Origin: Streptomyces cellulosae
GTDB lineage: Bacteria; Actinomycetota; Actinomycetes; Streptomycetales; Streptomycetaceae
Direction of reading: 5' to 3'
NCBI GenBank assembly: GCA_014655195.1
Contig: BNBH01000028.1
Coordinates: 1 to 64,000 of the forward strand
DNA length: 64,000 bases
Below the pieces are notes generated by a model. It was given only the letters and a program-made list of their open reading frames with translations, ran no database searches and had not been told where the DNA came from. The position numbers were made by a program, and so were the translations under genes. Position 1 is the stretch's first letter; the number at the start of each line of letters is the position of its first letter. This document shows positions 1 through 7,392 of the stretch, piece after piece.

Positions 1-1137
1 GAACCACTCCGGGTGCTTGTGCACCCAGGGGTGGTCCGGCGAGCACTGGAGGGCGAAGTCGAGGGCGACCTCCATGCCCAGGTCACGGGCGCGGGCCACG
101 AACCGCCTGAAGTCCTCCAGCGTGCCCAGCCGCGGGTGCACGGCGTCGTGGCCGCCCTCGGGGGAGCCGATCGCCCACGGCACGCCCACGTCGTCCGGAC
201 CCGCGTCCAGGGAGTTGTTCGGGCCCTTGCGGAAGGTCGTGCCGATCGGGTGGATGGGCGGCAGGTAGACCACGTCGAAGCCCATCGCCGCGATCGCCGG
301 GAGCCGGCGCGCGGCGGTGTCGAAGGTGCCGTGCGGCTGCTCGGGCGTGCCCTCCGAGCGGGGGAAGAACTCGTACCAGGAGCCGTACAGGGCGCGTTCG
401 CGCTCGACGAGCAGGGGGAGCGGCTCGCTGCTGGTGACCAGCTCCCGCAGCGGATGCTTCGCCAGCACCGCGTCCACCTCCGGCGTCAGCGCCTCCGCCA
501 GCCGGGCCGCCGCCGGGCGTTCCGTGTCGCGCAGAGCCTCCACGGCCGCGCGCAGCACCTTCCGGTCGCCGGACCCGGGCACCTGATCCGCCGCCCGCTC
601 GTGGAGCCGGGCGCCCTCCTCCAGCACCACCTCGGTGTCGATGCCCGCCGGGATCTTGATCTGCGCGTGGTGCCGCCAGGTGGTGACCGGGTCGCCCCAC
701 CCCTCCACGGTGTACGTCCACAGGCCCGTGGCCGTCGGGGTGACGGTCGCGCCCCACCGGTCGGTGCCGGGCGCCAGCTCCCGCATCGGCGTGAACGGAC
801 CCGGATTTCCCTGCGGATCGCGCAGCACCACGTTGGCCGCCACCGCGTCGTGCCCCTCCCGGAACACCGTCGCCGTCACCTGGAACGACTCGCCCACCAC
901 CGCCTTCGCGGGCCGGCGCCCCTGCCGCACCAGCGGCCGGACGTCCAGCACGGGGATGCGTCCCACGGAGGTCTCGGGGGGCGCGGGTGACGCGGGCGCG
1001 CTCGTGCCGGACGGGGCGGGTTTCGTGCGGGAGGGGCGCCCGCGCGCCGGCGCGGTGTCGGGGCGGGCGGACGCCTTGGCGCCGGACGCCTTGGCGCCCG
1101 ACGGCGAGGGGGATGACGAGTGGTGCTTGGCGGGCAT
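1..1137 (-). CDS. glgE: Alpha-1,4-glucan:maltose-1-phosphate maltosyltransferase GlgE, C-terminal part outside the window
   Basis: The 379 visible residues are the N-terminal half of GlgE, which transfers maltosyl units from maltose-1-phosphate to alpha-1,4-glucan in the cytoplasm. A low-complexity Ala/Pro/Lys/Ser leader (about residues 1-55) precedes the N-terminal beta-sandwich typical of the family (about 60-230). The GH13 barrel begins near YGSWYEFFPRSEG and VVYLPPIHPIG. The catalytic Asp and Glu (D394 and E423 in S. coelicolor GlgE1, from memory) lie beyond the left edge. The ATG at 1137 has AGGAG eight bases upstream. Divergent from glgP. The remainder of the gene, and probably treS, pep2 and glgB, should lie to the left. 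Confidence 0.93.
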   Translation of the reverse strand, partial: MPAKHHSSSPSPSGAKASGAKASARPDTAPARGRPSRTKPAPSGTSAPASPAPPETSVGRIPVLDVRPLVRQGRRPAKAVVGESFQVTATVFREGHDAVAANVVLRDPQGNPGPFTPMRELAPGTDRWGATVTPTATGLWTYTVEGWGDPVTTWRHHAQIKIPAGIDTEVVLEEGARLHERAADQVPGSGDRKVLRAAVEALRDTERPAAARLAEALTPEVDAVLAKHPLRELVTSSEPLPLLVERERALYGSWYEFFPRSEGTPEQPHGTFDTAARRLPAIAAMGFDVVYLPPIHPIGTTFRKGPNNSLDAGPDDVGVPWAIGSPEGGHDAVHPRLGTLEDFRRFVARARDLGMEVALDFALQCSPDHPWVHKHPEWF

Positions 1138-1897
1138 GACCGCTCCTGTCCGCGTCAACGAGGGTGGGCGGATGACTGTGGGGAGGTGGGTCCTGCGGGG
1201 TCTCAGTGGGGTGTACCCGCAGGAGCCTTCCCACACCGTTCGGGTGGGCAATCCGGCCCTTTGTTAACTACTCACGCGTATGTCGACACACAAGACCGGC
1301 CGGGCCCTCCGGGCGCCCGTCGGGTCCGGAGCACGCCCGTGCTGGGTGCGTTCCCACCGGTGGCGGGTGCTTGGGAGCGCGCATGGCCGCCCGGCGCACG
1401 CGGGCGCCACCGAGTACGGGGTCACGCGCCGTGGGTGCGACGCCCGCACCGCCCGGTGACCAGCGGCTTCCCCGCCCGCCCCGGCCGTCGCCCGTCCGGC
1501 GCACGGCGACACGCCCGCGCCGTGCGCCGACGGCGGTACGTGACCGGTGGGACACGCGGGACGGAAGGGGTGCGCGGGGCCCGAACACCGGAGGTGACCT
1601 GGGTGGGAGCGCGTCGGCCGGCGGAAACGGCCGGTTTCTTGCCCTGCCCGGCGACCGGCCCGGTCCGCACGGCAGGACGCGCCTCGCGGAGCGGCGGCGC
1701 GACGCGCGGGGTGAAGTACGACAAGACCGCACATGGGGCCGGAATCGGCCATGTCCACTGTGCGGTGAATCGTTTGGACAGGGCAGGCGAGGTACCCGTG
1801 TCCCCCGGCTTCCCCCGCGGACGGTGTCCGCGCCGGTACTGTCGGCTGCGATACCCGGACGCACACCGCGTCTCTCACGAACGCGCCGAGGTGGCTT
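1138..1897. other. 760-base divergent spacer between glgE and glgP
   Basis: No gene is supported here; the open frames look like high-GC shadows without family motifs. The spacer must hold both promoters. On the glgP side I see a TACTGT hexamer at 1837-1842, a stem-loop ACATGG..CCATGT at 1731-1754, and a spaced inverted repeat GTCCA (1753-1757) / TGGAC (1775-1779) that could bind a regulator. On the glgE side an AT-richer patch (TTTGTTAACTAC, about 1259-1270) is the best promoter candidate. The length is unusual for Streptomyces. Confidence 0.5.
1837..1842 (+). promoter_or_regulatory. Possible -10 hexamer for glgP
   Basis: TACTGT fits the TANNNT pattern of Streptomyces -10 boxes and lies 55 bases upstream of the glgP GTG start. 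No convincing -35 is seen. Inference only. Confidence 0.25.
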
Positions 1898-4516
1898 GTG
1901 AAGGCTATCCGTCGATTCACCGTCCGACCCGTGCTCCCCGAACCCCTCCGGCCGCTGAGCGATCTGGCCCGCAATCTGCGCTGGTCCTGGCACGCCGGAA
2001 CCCGTGACCTGTTCCGCTCCGTCGACCCCGAACGCTGGGCCGCGGCCGGCGGCGACCCCATGCGTCTGCTGGGCAGCGTGCCGACCGAGCGGCTCTCCGA
2101 GCTGGCCGGCGACCGCGACTTCCTCGACCGCCTCGCCGCGGTCGCGGACGACCTGGACACCTACATGACGGGCGACCGCTGGTACCAGCGGCAGAGCGGC
2201 CGGCTGCCCGCCGCCGTCGCCTACTTCTCCCCCGAGTTCGGCATCACCGCCGCCCTGCCGCAGTACTCCGGCGGGCTCGGCATCCTCGCCGGCGACCACC
2301 TCAAGGCCGCCAGCGACCTCGGCGCCCCGCTGATCGGCGTCGGCCTGCTCTACCGGCACGGCTACTTCCGCCAGTCCCTGTCCCGGGACGGCTGGCAGCA
2401 GGAGCACTACCCCGTCCTCGACCCGCACGAGCTGCCCCTCGACCAGCTCAAGGAGTCCGACGGCACCCCCGCCCAGATCACCCTCGCCCTGCCCGGCGAC
2501 CGCTCCCTGCGCGCCCGCATCTGGATCGCCCAGGTGGGCAGGATCCCGCTGCTCCTTCTCGACTCCGACATCGAGGAGAACGACCTCATCGAGCGCGGGG
2601 TGACCGACCGGCTCTACGGCGGCGGCAGCGAGCACAGGCTCCTCCAGGAGATGCTCCTCGGCATAGGAGGTGTCCGCGCCGTCCGCACGTACTGCGGGCT
2701 CACCGGGCACGCGGCGCCCGAGGTGTTCCACACCAACGAGGGGCACGCCGGGTTCCTCGGCCTGGAGCGGATGGCGGAACTGCGCGCCGAGGGGCTCGAC
2801 TTCGACGCCGCCCTGGAGGCGGTCCGCGCCGGGACCGTGTTCACCACGCACACACCCGTGCCGGCCGGCATCGACCGCTTCGACCGCGAACTGGTCGCCC
2901 GGCACTTCGGCCCGCACGCGGAGCTGCCCGACCTGGAGGTCGACCGCATCCTGCGGCTCGGCATGGAGACCTACCCGGGCGGCGAACCCAACCTGTTCAA
3001 CATGGCCGTGATGGGCCTGCGCCTCGCCCAGCGGGCCAACGGCGTCTCCCTCCTCCACGGCCAGGTCAGCCGGGAGATGTTCGCCGGACTGTGGCCCGGG
3101 TTCGACCCCGAGGAGGTGCCCATCACCTCCGTCACCAACGGGGTGCACGCGCCCACCTGGGTCGCCCCCGAGGTGTACCGGCTCGGCGCCCGGCAGATCG
3201 GCACCCAGCGCGCGGAGGAGGCGCTCAGCATCGGCGACTCCGACCGCTGGGACTCCGTCGCCGACATCCCCGACCAGGACATCTGGGAGCTGCGCCGGTC
3301 GCTGCGCGAGCTGCTGGTGCTGGAGGTGCGGGAGCGGCTGCGGGCCTCCTGGCGGCAGCGCGGCGCCGGGACCGCCGAACTGGGCTGGATCGACGGCGTC
3401 CTCGACCCGGACGTCCTCACCATCGGCTTCGCCCGGCGCGTCCCGTCGTACAAGCGGCTGACGCTGATGCTGCGCGACCGGGACCGGCTGATGGACCTGC
3501 TGCTGCACCCCGACCGGCCGGTGCAGATCGTGGTCGCGGGCAAGGCGCACCCGGCGGACGACGGCGGCAAGCGGCTCATCCAGGAGCTGGTCCGCTTCAC
3601 CGACGACCCGCGGGTGCGGCACCGGATCGTGTTCCTGCCCGACTACGGCATGGCGATGGCGCAGAAGCTGTACCCCGGCTGCGACATCTGGCTGAACAAC
3701 CCGCTGCGGCCGCTGGAGGCGTGCGGCACCAGCGGCATGAAGGCCGCGCTCAACGGCGGGCTCAACCTGTCCGTCCTGGACGGCTGGTGGGACGAGTGGT
3801 TCCAGCCCGACTTCGGCTGGTCCATCCCCACGGCGGACGGCGCCGGGACCGACCCGGACCGGCGCGACGACATAGAGGCCGCGGCGCTGTACGACCTGCT
3901 GGAGCAGCGCGTCACCCGCACCTTCTACGAGCGGGGGCGCAGCGGGCTGCCGGACCGGTGGATCGAGATGGTCCGGCGGACGCTGAGCCTGCTCGGGCCG
4001 AAGGTGCTGGCCGGGCGCATGGTGCGGGAGTACGTGGAGCGGCTGTACACGCCGGCCGCGCACGCCCACCGGGCGATGAACGCGGACGCCGCGCGGGAGC
4101 TCGCCGAGTGGAAGGCGGTGGTGCGGGGGGCGTGGCACGGGGTCACCGTCGACCACGTCGAGACGTCCGTCGCCTCCGCCACCGCGGAACTGGGCAGCAC
4201 GCTGGCCCTCCGGGTGCGGGTGGGGCTGGGCAGCCTGCGGCCGGAGGACGTGGAGGTGCAAGCCGTCGCGGGGCGGGTGGACGAGGAGGACCGCATCACA
4301 GATGCGGCTACCGTCCCGTTGAAGCCGGTGGGGTCGCCCGGGGCGGGGGGTGAGTGGGTCTACGAGGGCCCGCTGTCCCTCGACCGGACGGGGCCGTTCG
4401 GCTACACGGTGCGGGTGCTGCCGAGTCACCGGCTGTTGGCGTCCGGGGCGGAGCTGGGGTTGGTGGCGGTGCCACCGGAGGACGTCGCGGAGGCGGCGGG
4501 CTTATTGATGCGGTGA
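1898..4516 (+). CDS. glgP: Alpha-glucan (glycogen) phosphorylase, GT35 family
   Basis: Releases glucose-1-phosphate from alpha-1,4-glucan using a PLP cofactor. The 872-residue protein opens with the N-terminal domain of actinobacterial-type phosphorylases (RNLRWSWH, about residue 25). It then shows the glycogen-binding half (FSPEFGI, YSGGLGILAGDH) and the PLP half (ARRVPSYKRL, CDIWLNNPLRPLEACGTSG). In the motif ACGTSGMK the lysine K615 is the predicted PLP Schiff-base residue. Length and motif order match the Mycobacterium/Streptomyces type rather than the shorter E. coli GlgP/MalP type. The GTG start is preceded by GAGG with a six-base gap. With glgE and glgX in this window it belongs to alpha-glucan turnover. 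Confidence 0.95.
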   Translation: MKAIRRFTVRPVLPEPLRPLSDLARNLRWSWHAGTRDLFRSVDPERWAAAGGDPMRLLGSVPTERLSELAGDRDFLDRLAAVADDLDTYMTGDRWYQRQSGRLPAAVAYFSPEFGITAALPQYSGGLGILAGDHLKAASDLGAPLIGVGLLYRHGYFRQSLSRDGWQQEHYPVLDPHELPLDQLKESDGTPAQITLALPGDRSLRARIWIAQVGRIPLLLLDSDIEENDLIERGVTDRLYGGGSEHRLLQEMLLGIGGVRAVRTYCGLTGHAAPEVFHTNEGHAGFLGLERMAELRAEGLDFDAALEAVRAGTVFTTHTPVPAGIDRFDRELVARHFGPHAELPDLEVDRILRLGMETYPGGEPNLFNMAVMGLRLAQRANGVSLLHGQVSREMFAGLWPGFDPEEVPITSVTNGVHAPTWVAPEVYRLGARQIGTQRAEEALSIGDSDRWDSVADIPDQDIWELRRSLRELLVLEVRERLRASWRQRGAGTAELGWIDGVLDPDVLTIGFARRVPSYKRLTLMLRDRDRLMDLLLHPDRPVQIVVAGKAHPADDGGKRLIQELVRFTDDPRVRHRIVFLPDYGMAMAQKLYPGCDIWLNNPLRPLEACGTSGMKAALNGGLNLSVLDGWWDEWFQPDFGWSIPTADGAGTDPDRRDDIEAAALYDLLEQRVTRTFYERGRSGLPDRWIEMVRRTLSLLGPKVLAGRMVREYVERLYTPAAHAHRAMNADAARELAEWKAVVRGAWHGVTVDHVETSVASATAELGSTLALRVRVGLGSLRPEDVEVQAVAGRVDEEDRITDAATVPLKPVGSPGAGGEWVYEGPLSLDRTGPFGYTVRVLPSHRLLASGAELGLVAVPPEDVAEAAGLLMR

Positions 4517-4521
4517 GTGGA

Positions 4522-4536
4522 CGCCCCGAAGGGGCG
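4522..4536 (+). terminator. Hairpin just after glgP
   Basis: Six-bp perfect stem CGCCCC/GGGGCG with a GAA loop, starting six bases after the glgP stop. There is no T-run, as is usual in Streptomyces. It is part of the dispersed repeat unit. Confidence 0.45.
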
Positions 4537-4767
4537 CGGGGAACTGCGCGACCGGCCCCCGGGGGGCTGCACCCGGCATACGACGGTGCCCGGCACCGTG
4601 GTGGCCGTCGGGGGGTGTCGCGCACCTCGGGCGCAGGCGGGGGGCGCCCCGAAGGGGCGCGGGGAACTGCGCGATCAGCACCCGCCGGGCCGCACCCGGC
4701 GATGCACAGTACCCGGCACCCCGGTGGCCGTGGGGGGAGTTGCGCGGCTCGGCGCTGACGAGGTGCC
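4522..4767 (+). repeat. Two-copy direct repeat, period 123 bp, carrying a dispersed Streptomyces motif
   Basis: The 23-base core at 4531-4553 recurs at 4654-4676 with one change, and in inverted orientation at 60329-60351. The core directly follows a short GC hairpin in all three places. The 3' parts of the two tandem copies are diverged but alignable. I recall this motif as frequent between Streptomyces genes, often next to stop codons, but could not search for it. Confidence 0.75.
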
Positions 4768-4781
4768 GCATGCGCCCACCC

Positions 4782-4800
4782 GTGCCGCCCCAAGCGGCAC
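4782..4800 (-). terminator. Hairpin downstream of the DUF1990 gene
   Basis: Perfect 7-bp stem GTGCCGC/GCGGCAC with a five-base loop, about 42 bases past the DUF1990 stop on its strand. Confidence 0.4.
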
Positions 4801-4841
4801 GACTGCCCGCAGGCGGCGGGGGTGCGCCCCCCAGGCTGCGG

Positions 4842-5363
4842 CTACGCGTCCTGCACGCCCCGTGTCGCCAGCCGCCGCAGTGTCTTGCCCGCCCGGCGGG
4901 CGTACGCGTGCTGGAGGGATCGGGTGGCCGGGCCACCAGCCCGCGCGTACCAGCTCGCCGGGCGGCTGAACGCCGAGACCGTGAGCCACACCGTCCCGTC
5001 CCCGGTCCGGTGCACCACGAACGCCTCCTCACCGCTCTCCGGATGCCCGGACAGCGTCCCGTACGCCCACCCCGCCTCGCGGTACTCCTCCGCCGCCCAC
5101 ACCACCCGGCACGGCGCCTTCACCAGCCCCGCCAGGCTGACGGTGACGTCGACGTCCACCGCCGCCCGCTCCGCCGAGGCGTCGATGCCGACGCCCATCT
5201 CCCGGTGCATCTCAAATCCGAACAGCGCGTCCACCGCCTGGCGGAACACCTGCTCCCCCTCGCCGAGCCGCGTCCGCTCCCTCAGATGATGGAACCCCGG
5301 AGGGCAGTAGTCGGGATCCCGGCTCGCGCCGACGTGGTCGTAGGTGAAGTCCGCCGCAGACAT
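4842..5363 (-). CDS. DUF1990 family protein
   Basis: A 173-residue soluble protein of unknown function. It shows the features I associate with DUF1990: an N-terminal YDHVGASRD, then CPPGFHHLRERTRLGEG, a central VVWAAEEYREAGWAYGT, and the most conserved stretch LSGHPESGEEAFVVHR followed by VWLTVSAFSRPASW. It has no signal peptide or membrane segment. I chose the ATG at 5363 (MSAADF); an in-frame ATG three codons upstream at 5372 is equally possible because neither has a clear ribosome binding site. It is read in the same direction as the protease genes to its right but is separated from them by a strong hairpin, so it is probably its own unit. Confidence 0.8.
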   Translation of the reverse strand: MSAADFTYDHVGASRDPDYCPPGFHHLRERTRLGEGEQVFRQAVDALFGFEMHREMGVGIDASAERAAVDVDVTVSLAGLVKAPCRVVWAAEEYREAGWAYGTLSGHPESGEEAFVVHRTGDGTVWLTVSAFSRPASWYARAGGPATRSLQHAYARRAGKTLRRLATRGVQDA

Positions 5364-5399
5364 GGGACCCAAGCCTAGGCGGTGCCCCCGAACACACCG

Positions 5400-5432
5400 G
5401 CGGCACCCGGAGCCGAACGCTCCGGGTGCCGC
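5400..5432 (-). terminator. Strong terminator of the first M4 protease gene
   Basis: Perfect 13-bp stem (5400-5412 with 5420-5432) and a seven-base loop, 22 bases beyond the protease stop codon. Confidence 0.8.
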
Positions 5433-5454
5433 ACAGCACCGGGAAGAGTCAGCC

Positions 5455-7107
5455 TCAGCTGACGTTGACCGCCTTCCAGGCCGCGTCGACCGCCTTGTAC
5501 TCCGCGCTGCTCGCGCCGTACAGCGCGGACGCCGCGTTCAGGGTGCCCGTACGGGCCGCCTTGTAGTTGGTCGTCGACGTGAAGTACGTGGTCAGCGCCT
5601 TGTACCAGATCTGCAGCGCCTTGGCGCGGCCGATGCCGGTGACGGTGGAGCCGTCGTACGTCGGCGAGTTGTAGCTCACGCCGTTGATCGTCCTCGCGCC
5701 GCTGCCCTCGGCGAGCAGGAAGAAGAAGTGGTTCGCCGGGCCCGAGGAGTAGTGCACGTCGACCGAGCCGAGGCTGGAGGACCAGTAGTCCTTGGACGCG
5801 CCGTCCTTGCTCGGCTTGTCCATGTACCGCAGCGGCGTGCCGTCCCCGTTGATGTTGATCTTCTCGCCGATGAGGTAGTCACCCTGGTCGGTGGAGTTCG
5901 CCGCGTAGAACTCCGCGCCCGTGCCGAAGATGTCGCTGGTCGCCTCGTTGAGGCCGCCGGACTCGCCGCTGTAGTTGAGGCCTGCGGTGACGGAGGTGAC
6001 GCCGTGGCTCATCTCGTGGCCGGCGACGTCCAGCGAGGTCAGCGGGTGGGTGTTGCCCGAGCCGTCGCCGTAGGTCATGCAGAAGCAGCTGTCCTGCCAG
6101 AAGGCGTTGACGTAGTTGCTGCCGTAGTGGACGCGGGAGTACGCGGCCTTGCCGTCGTTGCGGATGCCGCTGCGGCCGAAGGTGTTCTTGTAGAAGTCCC
6201 AGGTGACCTGGGCCCCGTAGGCCGCGTCCACGGCCGCCGTCTGGTCGCTGGAGGAGCTGGAGGCGGCGCCGGTGCCCCAGGTGTCGTCCGCGTCGGTGAA
6301 CAGCGTGCCGGTGCCGGAGGTGCCGCGCGCCAGGTTGTACGTCTTGTGACCGCCGCGCGAGGTGTCGTACAGCTGGTACGTCGAACCGGACTTGTAGGTG
6401 CCGAGGGTGACCGTGCCGGAGTAGAGGCTCTTGCCGGTGCCGGTGTGCACGGCCTGCCACTCGTGCAGCTTCTCGCCGGTGGTGGCGTCGGTGACGACGT
6501 GCAGCTCGTTCGGGGTGCCGTCCTCCTGGAGGCCGCCGACGACGGTCTCGTAGGCGAGGACGGGCGTGCCCCCGGCGGCCCAGATCACCTTGCGGGGCGC
6601 GGAGTCGGCGCCGGTGCGCTCCGAGCCGGCCTTCTCGGCGGCGGCGAGCGCCTGCGCCTCGGCCTTGCCCGCGGCGACCTTCGGCGTCACGGAGGCGACC
6701 GCGACGGAGGTCCTCACGGCCTTGGTGACGGTTCTGGCGCCGCCCGCCGGCTCGTGCACGACCAGGTCGCCGCCGAGGACGGGCAGCCCGGCGTAGGTGC
6801 GCTCGTAGCGGGTGTGGACCGTGCCGTCGACGTCCTTGACGACGTCCTTGACGATCAGCTTCTCCTTGGCGCCGAGGCCTATCGCGTCGGCCGTCTCGGA
6901 GGCCGTGGCCTGCTGCTCCTCGATGAGGGAGGTGCGCGCGGAGGCGGAGAGCAGCACGGGGGCGCCGCCCAGGACCGGCTTGCCGGCGGGGGCGGAGTCG
7001 GCGGTCGCGGTGCCGGTGGCCAGGCCGGTGGTGAGCAGGGCGCCGGCCACGACGGCGGTGGCGGCGGCGAGGGCCGTACGGCGGCGACGCGCGTAGAGGG
7101 GAGTCAC
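5455..7107 (-). CDS. Secreted neutral zinc metalloprotease, M4 (thermolysin) family
   Basis: A 550-residue preproprotein. A Sec signal peptide (arginine-rich start, hydrophobic core, likely cut near residue 36, ATADSAP) is followed by the FTP/PepSY-type propeptide that inhibits and folds the enzyme. The M4 catalytic domain carries the zinc motif HEMSH (H364, E365, H368) and the third ligand E388 in SGGLNEATSD. DVHYSSGPANHFF supplies the family's catalytic His region. The GTG start has AAGGAG six bases upstream. It should cleave extracellular proteins before hydrophobic residues. The next gene upstream on this strand is a closely similar paralogue with an extra C-terminal domain, so this looks like a tandem duplication. 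Confidence 0.93.
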   Translation of the reverse strand: MTPLYARRRRTALAAATAVVAGALLTTGLATGTATADSAPAGKPVLGGAPVLLSASARTSLIEEQQATASETADAIGLGAKEKLIVKDVVKDVDGTVHTRYERTYAGLPVLGGDLVVHEPAGGARTVTKAVRTSVAVASVTPKVAAGKAEAQALAAAEKAGSERTGADSAPRKVIWAAGGTPVLAYETVVGGLQEDGTPNELHVVTDATTGEKLHEWQAVHTGTGKSLYSGTVTLGTYKSGSTYQLYDTSRGGHKTYNLARGTSGTGTLFTDADDTWGTGAASSSSSDQTAAVDAAYGAQVTWDFYKNTFGRSGIRNDGKAAYSRVHYGSNYVNAFWQDSCFCMTYGDGSGNTHPLTSLDVAGHEMSHGVTSVTAGLNYSGESGGLNEATSDIFGTGAEFYAANSTDQGDYLIGEKININGDGTPLRYMDKPSKDGASKDYWSSSLGSVDVHYSSGPANHFFFLLAEGSGARTINGVSYNSPTYDGSTVTGIGRAKALQIWYKALTTYFTSTTNYKAARTGTLNAASALYGASSAEYKAVDAAWKAVNVS

Positions 7108-7326
7108 TCGAAGCTCCTTGGGGGGTGAGTGGGGGTGCCGGACGGTTGGGGGCCGTCCGGGTGGTGCACCGAGCGAGGGAAGAGTGACATCTGCGTCGCG
7201 TACATGTCATGAGGGTCTGATGATGTTGGCCGAAAACCGCTGTCCGGCCGTGTGTTGCGTGCGTGTGAACCCGCGTGACCTCGGCAAAGGCGCAACCCGC
7301 GGCGCGTATGGGATCGGCAAAAAGTG

Positions 7327-7366
7327 GCGCCGCCCCGGGCGGTGTGAACCACCCGGAACGGCGCCG
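7327..7366 (-). terminator. Imperfect hairpin terminator of the second M4 protease gene
   Basis: Outer stem GGCGCC (7327-7332) / GGCGCC (7361-7366) with an inner imperfect CCCGGGCGG/CCACCCGG stem, 27 bases past the protease stop. Confidence 0.6.
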
Positions 7367-7392
7367 CGAAGGGGCCGTGGGACGGGGCCCGT

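Larger units (their letters stand above)
4517..4841. other. 325-base convergent spacer with a diverged 123-bp tandem duplication
   Basis: The spacer separates glgP (+) from the DUF1990 gene (-). It holds two related blocks, about 4522-4644 and 4645-4767, each starting with a CGCCCC-GAA-GGGGCG hairpin followed by GGGAACTGCGCG and a similar 3' part containing GCACCCGGC and GGTGGCCGT. A separate hairpin at 4782-4800 faces the DUF1990 gene. Nothing in it looks protein-coding. Confidence 0.75.

Noticed and set aside
1268..4429. Minus-strand open frame of about 1050 codons opposite glgP
   Set aside because: It is the antisense of a clear phosphorylase gene; its translation is Gly/Val/Arg-rich without any motif, as expected for shadow frames in GC-rich DNA.
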